Part shown: in pieces, positions 27,992 through 36,921 of the stretch
Layout of the letters: each line of letters opens with the position of its first letter
How positions within the stretch are numbered: the stretch's first letter is position 1
Source of the DNA: Lachnospiraceae bacterium
GTDB lineage: Bacteria; Bacillota; Clostridia; Lachnospirales; Lachnospiraceae
Direction of reading: 5' to 3'
Assembly (NCBI GenBank): GCA_017558145.1
Contig: JAFYWF010000067.1
Location: forward strand, 1-64,000
DNA: 64,000 nucleotides
The notes under the pieces: generated by a model
Seen by the model: the letters and a program-made list of their open reading frames with translations, nothing else
Told to the model about the DNA's origin: nothing
Databases searched by the model: none
Translations under genes and position numbers: made by a program

Positions 27992-30754
27992 ATGACTACA
28001 AATTCAGGCACACGGAAAAGAAATAGTGCTTCTAAAAATACAAATGCAAATAAGAATACAAATGTTAATAGAAGAAGAACAAATGCTGCAACTTATACTA
28101 CAAAACAGTCACCAAGACAAAGAACTGAGCAAGAGAGAATGATCAGTAATGAACTTACTCTTCTTGTGTTGTTAGCGATTACTATTTTATTATTTTTATG
28201 TAATTTTGGAATTATTGGCCCTGTGGGGAATGCAATATCAGGACTTTTATTTGGTTTATTTGGTGTATTAGCCTATCTTGCACCAATATTTTTCTTTGTT
28301 GCTATAGCTTTTGGTATCTCTAATCAAGGAAATATTCATGCAATTATGAAATTAATTGCTTCTATAGTTTTATTTGTAATAGTGAGTTGTGTATTACACC
28401 TTTTTCAAGGTAAAGATACTTTAGGTGGGGGATATAATATCTCGACAATCTTTAATTTGGGAAAAGATGTACATGCGGGTGGTGGAATCATTTGTGGTTC
28501 TATTACTTATCTGTTACATTCGTTGTTAGATACCATAGGAACTGTTTTTGTTTTATTAGTGCTGGCAATTTGTTGTATTGTTATTATTACAGAGAAGTCA
28601 TTTGTAAATGGTGTGAAAAAAGGTAGCAGATATGTTGTGAGTACTGCTAAAGATGATGCCAAGTATCGTAAAGAAAAGGCTGCAAAACGTAAGGAAGAGT
28701 TAATCCTTGAAAAACAAAAAAGAAATGAGATCAATTTACAAAAGCAAAAACAACAGAATGATGAAAATATTGTAAAAGAAGAAAATGATAGTAGAGAAGA
28801 TGCTGAAAAAATTCTTCGTATGGATAAGAAAATCAGTGGTGTGATGCTGGATACTAAGTTGACAAAAGAAATAACCAAACCTCTTTTACGAAATGATAAT
28901 TTGCATGAAATTACGTTAGAAGATTTTGAGGAAATAATAGAGGTACAAGAAAAAATTGTTGCTCCAACATCTACTGCACCAGAATTTAATTTTGATAATA
29001 TTCGTATCCATAGTGCCCATCAAATTGAAGTGGATGATATTGTTGTAGAGGAAGTTTATGAAAATTCCGGTGTTCCAACAGATATGAAAGAGCTTTTACC
29101 TAATGTAAATGATATTGAAGAGGAAGCTGTTGAAGAACGTTTTGAAGAAATAGCACCTCCTACAGTAAAAGTAAAACGTCCGGTGGCAAAGTTAGAGGAA
29201 CTTTCAGAAAAAGAAAAAATAATGAAAGCTGCAGGACAGGATGTGAAAGCTATGAAAGAAGATGCAAAAAAAGCTTCTAAACCATATGTTTTCCCTCCAT
29301 TATCTTATTTAAAGAAAATAGACTCAGGACAAAGTAAAAATGGAATGGAGCAGTTGAAAGAAACTGCCATGCGCTTACAGCAAACATTGAATACCTTTGG
29401 TGTTAAAGTTACGATTACGGATATCAGTCAGGGACCAGCTGTAACTCGTTATGAGTTACAACCGGAACAAGGGGTAAAGGTAAGTAAAATTGTTGGTTTA
29501 GCAGATGATATCAAATTAAATCTAGCTGCTACGGACATTCGAATGGAGGCACCAATTCCCGGAAAAGCTGCCATAGGAATTGAAGTACCCAATAAAGAGA
29601 ATGCTTCTGTTGGTTTACGAGATTTATTAGAAAGTAAAGAATATCAGGATTTTCCTTCTAAATTATCATTTGCAGTAGGAAAAGATATTGCCGGTAAGGT
29701 TGTTGTGGCAGATATTGCAAAAATGCCACATATGTTGATTGCAGGATCTACAGGTAGTGGAAAATCAGTTTGTATCAATACTTTAATCATGAGTTTGCTG
29801 TATAAGGCGACTCCGGATGAAGTGAAGTTAATCATGATCGATCCAAAAGTTGTTGAACTAAGTGTTTATAATGGAATCCCGCATTTGTTAATTCCGGTAG
29901 TTACAGACCCGAAAAAGGCTGCAGCAGCTCTTCATTGGGGAGTAGCGGAAATGACAGACCGTTATCAGAAATTTGCAGATTTTAATGTTCGTGATTTAAA
30001 AGGATATAATGCTGAGGTTGAAAGAAGAATTGCTGCCGGAGCCGGAGAAGGCTTATCAAAAATGCCACAGATTGTAATTATTGTAGATGAGCTTGCAGAT
30101 TTGATGATGGTAGCTCCGGGAGAAGTGGAAGAATCTATATGTCGTTTGGCACAGTTAGCTCGTGCAGCAGGAATTCATTTAATCATTGCTACCCAGCGTC
30201 CAAGTGTAGACGTCATTACAGGTTTGATCAAAGCAAATATGCCGAGTCGTGTAGCATTTGCAGTATCTAGTGGTGTTGATTCCAGAACTATTTTAGATAT
30301 GAATGGTGCTGAAAAGTTATTAGGAAAAGGTGACATGCTATTTTATCCTCAGGGTTATCCAAAACCTGCGCGTATACAAGGAGCTTTTGTTTCTGATGAA
30401 GAAGTAGGAAATATAGTAGATTTCTTGAAAAATCAGAATATTGGTAATGTGTACAGCGAAGCTATTGAAGATAAAATAAAGAATATTGGTAATTCATCAT
30501 CAACGGGGACAAATGGAAGTGGTATTGACGAAAAAGATGGTTACTTTGTTGATGCCGGTAAATTTATTATTGAAAAAGAAAAAGCTTCTATAGGAATGTT
30601 GCAAAGAGTATTTAAAATTGGTTTTAATCGTGCCGCAAGAATTATGGATCAGCTTGCAGAAGCTGGTGTTGTTGGAGAAGAAGAAGGCACAAAACCGAGG
30701 AAGGTTCTTATGTCATTAGAGCAGTTTGAACAATATATAGAAGATTATTTATAA
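27992..30754 (+). CDS. ftsK: DNA translocase FtsK/SpoIIIE
   Basis: Septum-located hexameric motor that pumps chromosomal DNA during division and, in spore formers, into the forespore. The 920 residues comprise a basic, Asn/Thr-rich N-terminus, four hydrophobic membrane segments (about residues 50-200), a long charged linker, and the RecA-like motor with Walker A GSTGSGKS (585-592) and Walker [35 protein letters not shown] is also typical. The C-terminal winged-helix gamma domain ([22 protein letters not shown]) reads KOPS/SRS-type sequences. GGAAGG precedes the ATG. The sequence cannot say whether it works in vegetative division, sporulation or both. Confidence 0.96.
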   Translation: MTTNSGTRKRNSASKNTNANKNTNVNRRRTNAATYTTKQSPRQRTEQERMISNELTLLVLLAITILLFLCNFGIIGPVGNAISGLLFGLFGVLAYLAPIFFFVAIAFGISNQGNIHAIMKLIASIVLFVIVSCVLHLFQGKDTLGGGYNISTIFNLGKDVHAGGGIICGSITYLLHSLLDTIGTVFVLLVLAICCIVIITEKSFVNGVKKGSRYVVSTAKDDAKYRKEKAAKRKEELILEKQKRNEINLQKQKQQNDENIVKEENDSREDAEKILRMDKKISGVMLDTKLTKEITKPLLRNDNLHEITLEDFEEIIEVQEKIVAPTSTAPEFNFDNIRIHSAHQIEVDDIVVEEVYENSGVPTDMKELLPNVNDIEEEAVEERFEEIAPPTVKVKRPVAKLEELSEKEKIMKAAGQDVKAMKEDAKKASKPYVFPPLSYLKKIDSGQSKNGMEQLKETAMRLQQTLNTFGVKVTITDISQGPAVTRYELQPEQGVKVSKIVGLADDIKLNLAATDIRMEAPIPGKAAIGIEVPNKENASVGLRDLLESKEYQDFPSKLSFAVGKDIAGKVVVADIAKMPHMLIAGSTGSGKSVCINTLIMSLLYKATPDEVKLIMIDPKVVELSVYNGIPHLLIPVVTDPKKAAAALHWGVAEMTDRYQKFADFNVRDLKGYNAEVERRIAAGAGEGLSKMPQIVIIVDELADLMMVAPGEVEESICRLAQLARAAGIHLIIATQRPSVDVITGLIKANMPSRVAFAVSSGVDSRTILDMNGAEKLLGKGDMLFYPQGYPKPARIQGAFVSDEEVGNIVDFLKNQNIGNVYSEAIEDKIKNIGNSSSTGTNGSGIDEKDGYFVDAGKFIIEKEKASIGMLQRVFKIGFNRAARIMDQLAEAGVVGEEEGTKPRKVLMSLEQFEQYIEDYL

Positions 30755-30824
30755 ACCACAAACTTTTGTTAGTTGAAATGAAGTATATTGTAATTATGAA
30801 TTTTAATATAAAGGATTTGATATT

Positions 30825-32222
30825 ATGAAATGTCAAAAATGTGGAGCAACTCTTGCTTCCGGACATTTATATTGTGACATTTGTGGAGCAGAATATCAGA
30901 TTGTTCCTGATTTTGAGCCGGAGATTGAAAAAAGCATTGCTGAAAGTTTGTTTGATATTAGTACTTCCTTAAAAGAGAAAGATAAGGATGTTAAAAGTAC
31001 AGATAGAAAGTCTTTAAAAGATAGAAAGGTTCCTTCTTTTACATTAATTTTAGCAATTGTTTTTATTTTTGCTGCGTTCTTATTTTTAGGAATAAGTAAA
31101 TATAAGAATGGTACATTCTATAAAAATAAACAAGCTATGGAAGCCGTTCAAATATCTGATTATTACAAAGCATCACAAATTTATCATGATATTCGAAAAA
31201 AAAATAATCAAGATGCTTATTGGTACATAAAAGAAGCTGAAGTTAAGATGATGTTGGGTGAAGAAGATGTTGCATATAATTTAGCATTATCAGCATTAGA
31301 ATTACCACAAAATTCTGAATACGCATATGAGTTTCTTTTTTCGTATCTGGAAGAGCAGAAGAATTATATCAAGCTCATGGAATACTTAAAGAGGTGTGAA
31401 TATGAGCATTTAAGAGAAAAATATTGGGAATTTTTATGTGTTGTACCTAGACCGAGTTATGAAAGTGGAACATATAATGAAGCGATAGAAATTTCATTTG
31501 ATAAGGAATATTTAGGAAATATTTATTATACTTTAGACGGAACACAACCGACAAAGAATTCTCAGAAATATGAGGAATCGATAAAAATTGGTAATGGAAA
31601 TCACATATTAAATGTTGTTTATGAAAATCCATATAACTTTTTAGGTGATGCTGAAACTTTTGAATATCAGATTATTTCAGATACTCCAATGGCTCCGATT
31701 GTTAGTGTTTCAAGTGGAAATTATGTTCATGGGACTTTGATTGAAGTTGCTGTAGAGACAGGAACAAGGGTTTTTTATACTACGGATTTGACATCACCAA
31801 CAATGGAGAGTTTAGAGTATACGCAACCAATACCTATGCCTTTAGGAGAAAGTAATTTTAATTTTATTGCCATTTCCGAAAAAGGAAACGAAAGTGACAT
31901 TACACAACGTAATTTTATGTTAAATTTAAAAACCGGTATTACATTAGAAGAAGCCGAAATAAAAATAGTTCAAAAATTAATTGCTACAGGGCATATTTTG
32001 GATAAAAATGGAGCAATTCAAGACAGATATGGGGTATTTCGTTATTTTTATAAATATCCTATTTCAGAAACAGAAATAGATTATTATGTTTTTGAAGAGC
32101 ATTATTTGGAAAATCAAATTAATAATCCATTACAAAATTTTTATGCAGTAGATGTTTTATATGGTAACGTTTATAAATTAATTTCAGATGGAGAGGGAAA
32201 TTTCACAAGAGTCGAATTTTAG
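30825..32222 (+). CDS. Zinc-ribbon membrane protein with two chitobiase C-terminal-like domains
   Basis: A 465-residue protein. The N-terminal zinc ribbon CQKCGATLASGHLYCDICG is followed by a ~50-residue linker and one membrane helix (FTLILAIVFIFAAFLFLGI, about residues 68-88), placing the rest outside the cell. A helical, TPR-like segment (about 100-205) leads to two CHB_HEX_C_1-like beta domains: FDKEYLGNIYYTLDGTQPTK (first) and VFYTTDLTSPTMESLEYTQP (second). This resembles Lachnospiraceae proteins annotated only by domain. No enzyme active site is seen; carbohydrate or wall binding is a guess. GGAT precedes the ATG. Confidence 0.82.
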   Translation: MKCQKCGATLASGHLYCDICGAEYQIVPDFEPEIEKSIAESLFDISTSLKEKDKDVKSTDRKSLKDRKVPSFTLILAIVFIFAAFLFLGISKYKNGTFYKNKQAMEAVQISDYYKASQIYHDIRKKNNQDAYWYIKEAEVKMMLGEEDVAYNLALSALELPQNSEYAYEFLFSYLEEQKNYIKLMEYLKRCEYEHLREKYWEFLCVVPRPSYESGTYNEAIEISFDKEYLGNIYYTLDGTQPTKNSQKYEESIKIGNGNHILNVVYENPYNFLGDAETFEYQIISDTPMAPIVSVSSGNYVHGTLIEVAVETGTRVFYTTDLTSPTMESLEYTQPIPMPLGESNFNFIAISEKGNESDITQRNFMLNLKTGITLEEAEIKIVQKLIATGHILDKNGAIQDRYGVFRYFYKYPISETEIDYYVFEEHYLENQINNPLQNFYAVDVLYGNVYKLISDGEGNFTRVEF

Positions 32223-32230
32223 TTTATGGC

Positions 32231-32259
32231 TTGCCTTTTTATATGCTATCTATTAAACT
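32231..32259 (+). promoter_or_regulatory. Possible promoter of nfnAB
   Basis: TTGCCT (32231-32236) and TAAACT (32254-32259) are 17 bp apart and about 70 bp before nfnA; each matches 4 of 6 consensus bases. Between it and the ribosome site lies a small hairpin CGTCTG / CGGACG (32303-32318). Confidence 0.35.
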
Positions 32260-32331
32260 AATAGGAAATATTTTATTAAAACAATGAAATAAATTAAGCG
32301 TACGTCTGCAAGCGGACGGAATGGAGGAAGT

Positions 32332-33210
32332 ATGTATAAAATCATAAGAGCAGAAGAACTCACAACAAACATCTATCTTATGGAAGTGGAAGCGCCAAGA
32401 GTTGCAAAAAAATGTGAACCTGGCCAGTTTGTTATTGTAAGAATGGATGAAGAAGGAGAACGTATTCCACTTACAATTTGTGATTATAATCGTGAGACAG
32501 GAACTGTTACCATTGTATTCCAGTGTGTTGGTTGCGGAACTTTAAAAATGGCGAATTTAAAGTCAGGAGATTCTTTCCACGATTTTGTAGGTCCTTTAGG
32601 AAGACCTTCTGAATTGATTGAAGAAGATATTGAAGTTTTAAAAAATAAAAAAATTCTTTTTGTTGCCGGTGGTGTAGGTACAGCACCTGTATATCCACAA
32701 GTAAAGTGGCTTCATGAACATGGTGTGGCAGTAGACGTTGTTGTAGGAGCGAAAAACAGGGGCTTATTAATCTTAGAAAAAGAAATGGAAGCTGTTGCCG
32801 GAAATTTATACATAACAACAGACGATGGTTCTTATGGTAGAAGCGGTATGGTTACAAATACCATTGAAGATTTAGTGGATAATGGAGCAAAATATGATCT
32901 TTGCGTAGCTATTGGACCTATGATCATGATGAAGTTTGTCTGTCTTTTGACAAAAAAATTAGAAATTCCTACCGTTGTAAGTTTAAATCCAATTATGGTA
33001 GATGGAACAGGTATGTGTGGTGCATGTCGTGTAACTGTTGGAGATGAAGTGAAATTTGCTTGTGTTGATGGACCTGAATTTGATGGACATTTGGTGAATT
33101 TTGATGAAGCTATGAAAAGACAGCAGATATATAAAACTGCGGAAGGTAGAGCTTACTTAAAAGAAAAAGAAGGCGATACTCATCATGGTGGATGTGGAAA
33201 TTGCAACTAA
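32332..33210 (+). CDS. nfnA: NADH-dependent ferredoxin:NADP oxidoreductase, subunit A
   Basis: Small subunit of the electron-bifurcating transhydrogenase NfnAB, which couples NADPH formation to oxidation of NADH and reduced ferredoxin. The 292 residues contain an FAD-binding beta barrel (about 1-100; GQFVIVRMDEEGERIPLTI), a NAD-binding domain (FVAGGVGTAPVYPQ), and a C-terminal [2Fe-2S] site (GTGMCGACRVTV, FACVDGPEFDGHLV). It resembles dihydroorotate dehydrogenase electron-transfer subunits, but the adjacent GltA-like partner identifies it as NfnA. GGAGG precedes the ATG; nfnB begins 22 bp later. Confidence 0.92.
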   Translation: MYKIIRAEELTTNIYLMEVEAPRVAKKCEPGQFVIVRMDEEGERIPLTICDYNRETGTVTIVFQCVGCGTLKMANLKSGDSFHDFVGPLGRPSELIEEDIEVLKNKKILFVAGGVGTAPVYPQVKWLHEHGVAVDVVVGAKNRGLLILEKEMEAVAGNLYITTDDGSYGRSGMVTNTIEDLVDNGAKYDLCVAIGPMIMMKFVCLLTKKLEIPTVVSLNPIMVDGTGMCGACRVTVGDEVKFACVDGPEFDGHLVNFDEAMKRQQIYKTAEGRAYLKEKEGDTHHGGCGNCN

Positions 33211-33232
33211 GGTAATGTGAGGAGAAGATAAA

Positions 33233-34618
33233 ATGGACGTTTTAAATAAAGTGCCTGTTAGAGAACAGGATGCAAAAGAAAGAGCAACCAATTTTAAAGA
33301 GGTATGTTTAGGATATAATATGGAAGAAGCTATGGCAGAAGCTTCCAGATGTATTAATTGTAAAAATGCGCAGTGTGTGAAAGGATGTCCTGTTTCTATT
33401 GATATTCCTGGTTTTGTACAACAGGTTAAAGAAGGTAATATAGAAGCTGCTTATCAAGTTATTAGTGAATCTTCTGCATTACCCGCAGTATGTGGTCGTG
33501 TATGTCCTCAGGAAAGTCAGTGCGAAGGTAAATGTATTCGTGGAATTAAGGGAGATCCTGTATCCATTGGTAAATTGGAACGTTTCGTAGCTGATTGGGC
33601 TTGTGAACAAGGAATTAAACCGGAAGGCGCAAAAGAAAAATTAGGTAAAAAGGTGGCTGTAATTGGTTCCGGTCCTGCAGGACTTACATGTGCAGGCGAC
33701 CTTGCAAAGATGGGATATGATGTGACAATTTTTGAAGCATTACATGAAGCAGGTGGTGTATTAGTATATGGTATTCCAGAATTCCGTCTTCCTAAAAAAG
33801 CTGTAGTTGCAAAAGAAATTGAAAATGTAAAATCTTTAGGAGTTAAGATTGAAACTAATGTTGTAGTTGGAAAATCTGTAACAATTGATGAATTGTTAGA
33901 AGAGGAAGGATTCAGTGCAGTATTTATTGGTTCCGGTGCAGGACTTCCTAAATTTATGGGAATTCCAGGTGAAAATGCCAATGGTGTATTTTCTGCAAAT
34001 GAATATTTAACCAGAAGTAACCTTATGAAAGCATTTGATATTAATTCACCAACTCCAATTATGCGTGGTAAAAAAGTTGCTGTTGTTGGCGGTGGTAATG
34101 TTGCTATGGACGCAGCTCGTACTGCTTTAAGATTAGGTGCCGAAACACATATTGTATATCGTAGAAGTGAGGAAGAATTACCAGCCAGAGTGGAAGAAGT
34201 GCATCATGCAAAAGAAGAAGGAATTATTTTTGATTTATTAACAAATCCGGTAGAAATCTTAAAAGATGATAATGGCTGGGTATGTGGCATGAAATGTGTA
34301 CAGATGGAATTAGGAGAACCTGATGCTTCCGGAAGAAGACGTCCGGTTGTAAAACCGAACTCTGAATTTGTCATGGATGTTGATACTGTAATTATGTCTT
34401 TAGGTACCAGTCCTAATCCTTTGATTTCTTCTACTACAGAAGGATTAGAGATTAATAAATGGCAATGTATCGTGGCAGATGAAGAATTTGGTAAAACAAG
34501 TAAAGAAGGTGTTTATGCCGGAGGAGATGCTGTTACGGGTGCTGCAACTGTTATTTTAGCTATGGGTGCTGGAAAAGCCGGAGCTAAAGGAATTCATGAA
34601 TATTTAAGTAACAAATAA
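33233..34618 (+). CDS. nfnB: NADH-dependent ferredoxin:NADP oxidoreductase, subunit B (GltA-like)
   Basis: Large subunit of NfnAB, carrying the bifurcating flavin and two [4Fe-4S] clusters. The 461 residues begin with cysteine clusters (CINCKNAQCVKGCPVSIDIP, CGRVCPQESQCEGKC), followed by FAD-binding (VIGSGPAGLTCAGDLA) and NADPH-binding (VVGGGNVAMDAARTALRLG) folds, ending in GVYAGGDAVTGAATVILAMG. It is similar to the small subunit of glutamate synthase, with which it is often confused. The neighbouring NfnA, and the absence of a large GltB gene nearby, support NfnB. Confidence 0.93.
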   Translation: MDVLNKVPVREQDAKERATNFKEVCLGYNMEEAMAEASRCINCKNAQCVKGCPVSIDIPGFVQQVKEGNIEAAYQVISESSALPAVCGRVCPQESQCEGKCIRGIKGDPVSIGKLERFVADWACEQGIKPEGAKEKLGKKVAVIGSGPAGLTCAGDLAKMGYDVTIFEALHEAGGVLVYGIPEFRLPKKAVVAKEIENVKSLGVKIETNVVVGKSVTIDELLEEEGFSAVFIGSGAGLPKFMGIPGENANGVFSANEYLTRSNLMKAFDINSPTPIMRGKKVAVVGGGNVAMDAARTALRLGAETHIVYRRSEEELPARVEEVHHAKEEGIIFDLLTNPVEILKDDNGWVCGMKCVQMELGEPDASGRRRPVVKPNSEFVMDVDTVIMSLGTSPNPLISSTTEGLEINKWQCIVADEEFGKTSKEGVYAGGDAVTGAATVILAMGAGKAGAKGIHEYLSNK

Positions 34619-34660
34619 CATTTTATAAATAGTGAAGTAAAACTACTTGGAGATAAGATT

Positions 34661-35353
34661 ATGGCATGGTGTCCAAAATGTGAAACAGAATATCGTGATG
34701 GGATTGAGGTTTGTGCTGATTGTGGTACTGTTTTAGTTGCAGAATTATCTGATAAAACAACAAATGAAGATCAGAGTTTAAATGAAACTATGGAAGAATT
34801 TTTTCAAAACAGTAGCGAAGAAGAGATTAAAGCAATGTTTGAAGAATCAAAAAAAGAAGCTATGGAACGAAGAAAACAGTTGGCAGAAGGTCCTGGTGTT
34901 TATATAGAATCTTCAAAAAAGGCAGAAGAATTTAAATCAGGAGGATTTTCGCTTTTGTTTGTTGGTGGAATTGGGTTTCTATTTATTCTTTTGATTTTGT
35001 TTAATGTTATTCCATTACATATGAATTTGTTCTCTAAATATTTGATTATTGGAGTCATGGGCACTTTGTTTGTTCTTTTTATTGTGATGGGAATTTTGTC
35101 TGTAAAATCCTATAAAAAGTTTGAAATAAAAGCTTCTGAAGAGGATATGCTGACAAAAAATCTTACATCATGGTGTAAGGAAAATATGAAACGCGAAAAT
35201 ATTGATTCAGATTTAGAGGAATCCAGTGAAGAATTATTATATTTTTCACGAACTGAAAAAATGAAGGAAATGATTACTCATAAATTTATGAATTTAGATG
35301 CTGCTTTCTTGGATAGTTTTATTGATGATATTTATCCCGAAATTTTCGGATAA
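34661..35353 (+). CDS. Zinc-ribbon protein with two membrane helices, 230 aa
   Basis: Starts with a rubredoxin-like zinc ribbon (MAWCPKCETEYRDGIEVCADCG). An acidic, helical stretch of about 65 residues follows, then two membrane helices (about residues 90-112 and 122-145: LLFVGGIGFLFILLILFNV, YLIIGVMGTLFVLFIVMGI) and a charged C-terminal cytosolic region. The zinc ribbon and C-terminus are probably both inside the cell. Recognisable only as a clostridial conserved protein; no catalytic motif. GGAGATAAG precedes the ATG, and a terminator follows immediately. Confidence 0.8.
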   Translation: MAWCPKCETEYRDGIEVCADCGTVLVAELSDKTTNEDQSLNETMEEFFQNSSEEEIKAMFEESKKEAMERRKQLAEGPGVYIESSKKAEEFKSGGFSLLFVGGIGFLFILLILFNVIPLHMNLFSKYLIIGVMGTLFVLFIVMGILSVKSYKKFEIKASEEDMLTKNLTSWCKENMKRENIDSDLEESSEELLYFSRTEKMKEMITHKFMNLDAAFLDSFIDDIYPEIFG

Positions 35354-35364
35354 AATATAATTAG

Positions 35365-35417
35365 CTGTTGTAAAAAATGAGTTGATTTTATGCCCATATT
35401 TTTACAACAGTTTTTTT
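35365..35417 (+). terminator. Rho-independent terminator before rlmH
   Basis: A perfect 12-bp stem (35365-35376 with 35399-35410) with a 22-nt loop is followed by seven Ts. It overlaps an upstream in-frame ATG of rlmH, supporting the later rlmH start at 35435. Confidence 0.88.
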
Positions 35418-35434
35418 GTAAAAGGAATAAAAAA

Positions 35435-35914
35435 ATGAAAATAACAATTGTTTCGGTTGGAAAGATTAAAGAAAAATTTTACAGAGATGCTATTGATGAG
35501 TATGCCAAACGTCTTTCTAAGTATTGTAAATTTGAAATTATAGAGGTATCCGATGAAAAAACACCGGAAAAGTGTTCAGAAGTAGAAGAACAACTAATTT
35601 TATCTAAAGAAGCAGATAAGATTCTAAAACATATCCGTCAGGATATGTTTGTTTATGTCCTTGCAATTAAAGGTAAAAAATTAGATTCTGTTGCTTTTGC
35701 TAATGAAATCAACCAATTAGGTTTATCAGGAAAAAGCTCTATTGCGTTTGTTATAGGTGGTTCGTTAGGATTGCATTCTACTGTTTTAAATAGAGCAGAC
35801 AGACAGCTTAGTTTTTCTGACATGACATTTCCTCATCAGTTAATGAGAGTGATTTTATCTGAGCAAATTTATCGGTGTTTTCGTATTATTGCAAACGAAC
35901 CGTATCATAAGTAA
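35435..35914 (+). CDS. rlmH: 23S rRNA (pseudouridine-1915-N3)-methyltransferase RlmH
   Basis: SPOUT-family methyltransferase that modifies a pseudouridine in helix 69 of 23S rRNA on the assembled ribosome. With the ATG at 35435 (AAAGGA upstream), the protein has 159 residues, the usual length of the family. N-terminal MKITIVSVGKIKEKFY, the SAM-binding knot IAFVIGGSLGL, and the C-terminal MTFPHQLMRVILSEQIYRCF with the terminal EPYHK are all typical. The ATG at 35390 would add 15 residues that overlap the preceding terminator. Confidence 0.96.
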   Translation: MKITIVSVGKIKEKFYRDAIDEYAKRLSKYCKFEIIEVSDEKTPEKCSEVEEQLILSKEADKILKHIRQDMFVYVLAIKGKKLDSVAFANEINQLGLSGKSSIAFVIGGSLGLHSTVLNRADRQLSFSDMTFPHQLMRVILSEQIYRCFRIIANEPYHK

Positions 35915-35950
35915 GTGGAAGGTAATAATTAAATAGAGATTGGAGTTTAA

Positions 35951-35983
35951 TCGCAGTTATCGGTATTGGTAATTGCGGTTTTT
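35951..35983 (+). terminator. Terminator after rlmH, copy 1 of a duplicated terminator
   Basis: An 11-bp stem (35951-35961 with 35968-35978, two G-U pairs and one closing U-G) with a GGTATT loop is followed by five Ts. The enclosing segment 35923-35983 is repeated with 6 differences (by eye) at 36513-36573. Confidence 0.85.
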
Positions 35984-36041
35984 CTGTTTTACAGCATATA
36001 AAACTTTAATTATAAGAAATCGTGGCATCATAGATACAATA

Positions 36042-36094
36042 TTGACAAAATATGCCTATTATGAAATAATTAAATTGTCGACATTTATCGACAA
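36042..36094 (+). promoter_or_regulatory. Promoter and operator-like inverted repeat before the TM2 gene
   Basis: TTGACA (36042-36047) and AATAAT (36065-36070) are 17 bp apart, a strong vegetative promoter. Directly downstream, where transcription would start, is the inverted repeat TTGTCGA - 6 bp - TCGACAA (36075-36081, 36088-36094), well placed for a repressor. The protein that binds it cannot be read from this window. Confidence 0.65.
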
Positions 36095-36125
36095 AATTAA
36101 AATAATTAAGAGGAGAGAGATAGTT

Positions 36126-36515
36126 ATGTATTGTACAAATTGTGGTGAAAACATGAATAATAATCAGGCAGTTTGTTTGAAATGTGGTGTTAAAGTAGGA
36201 GAGGGATCTTCTTTTTGCCAAGAATGTGGTGCTGCAACTAGACCAAATGCTGAAGTATGTTTATCATGTGGTGTGGCGTTAAAAAATAAAGGAAAAGCAG
36301 GCGATTTAAATGGACAAGATAAAACGACAATGCTTATCGTTTGTTTCTTCCTTGGTGGTTTAGGTATTCATAACTTTATGATGGGCGAAACAAAAAAAGG
36401 TGTCTTTAAAATTATTATGCTTCTTTGCTGTGGTTTAGGTGGTGTTTTTGCATTAATAGATTTAATAAAGATTGCAACAGGTTCTTATGTAGTTGATCCA
36501 ACAAAATTGATCTAA
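36126..36515 (+). CDS. TM2-domain protein with two zinc ribbons, 129 aa
   Basis: A small membrane protein. Two zinc-ribbon units (CTNCGENMNNNQAVCLKCG and CQECGAATRPNAEVCLSCG) precede a TM2 domain of two helices joined by a short turn (LIVCFFLGGLGIHNFMMG, KIIMLLCCGLGGVFALIDLI). The ATG at 36126 is chosen because AGGAG lies 10 nt upstream and the protein then starts at the first Cys pair; longer upstream starts run through promoter sequence. It has its own promoter and terminator, so it is an independent unit. Function unknown. Confidence 0.88.
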   Translation: MYCTNCGENMNNNQAVCLKCGVKVGEGSSFCQECGAATRPNAEVCLSCGVALKNKGKAGDLNGQDKTTMLIVCFFLGGLGIHNFMMGETKKGVFKIIMLLCCGLGGVFALIDLIKIATGSYVVDPTKLI

Positions 36516-36539
36516 TAATTAAATATAGATTGGATTTTA

Positions 36540-36576
36540 ACCGTAGTTATCAGTATTGGTAATTACGGTTTTTTTA
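36540..36576 (+). terminator. Terminator after the TM2 gene, copy 2 of the duplicated terminator
   Basis: Stem 36540-36551 with 36558-36569 and an AGTATT loop, then a run of Ts. It is the near-copy of the terminator after rlmH. In the stem a C-G pair of copy 1 (35954/35975) is a T-A pair here (36544/36565), so base pairing is kept. Confidence 0.87.
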
Positions 36577-36584
36577 TTTTAGTT

Positions 36585-36617
36585 TGTTATAAAAATAGCA
36601 TATATATTTTTATAACA
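36585..36617 (+). repeat. Perfect 13-bp inverted repeat before yqfC
   Basis: TGTTATAAAAATA (36585-36597) pairs with TATTTTTATAACA (36605-36617) across 7 bp. It lies 13 bp before the yqfC start, in the position of a promoter or operator. It is AT-only apart from its ends, so chance is a serious alternative. Confidence 0.5.
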
Positions 36618-36630
36618 CATAAAATTAAGT

Positions 36631-36921
36631 ATGAAGAAGAATAAACCTATTTTAAATGAAAAAATAATAACTGCATGTCAGCTCCCAAAAGATGTTTTTT
36701 TGGGAGCTTCTCTTATTTCTATGGTTGGGAATAGGGAAATTGCTATTGAAAATTTTAAAAATTTAATCAAATATCAACCGGATGTAATAGTGCTTCAATG
36801 TAAATATTTTCAGCTTGATATTATTGGTACAGAATTATCTATTGAAGAATATACAAAAGAGGAAATGAAAATTAAAGGAAATATTCAAAATATTAAATTT
36901 GTGACAGGGAGTAGTTTATGA
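36631..36921 (+). CDS. yqfC: Sporulation protein YqfC
   Basis: A 96-residue protein of the YqfC/YabP family, which has a sporulation role in Bacillus subtilis. Visible: ITACQLPKDVFLGASLISMVGNR is split over residues 12-34; then EIAIENFKNLIKYQPDVIVL and TELSIEEYTKEEMKIKGNI, the family pattern. The ribosome site is weak (TTAAG 1-2 nt before the ATG), so it may be poorly translated unless sporulating. The last four bases overlap yqfD, its usual partner. Confidence 0.9.
   Translation: MKKNKPILNEKIITACQLPKDVFLGASLISMVGNREIAIENFKNLIKYQPDVIVLQCKYFQLDIIGTELSIEEYTKEEMKIKGNIQNIKFVTGSSL

Noticed and set aside
33233..34618. Small subunit of glutamate synthase (GltD)
   Set aside because: There is no large GltB gene nearby, and the adjacent NfnA-like gene identifies it as NfnB.
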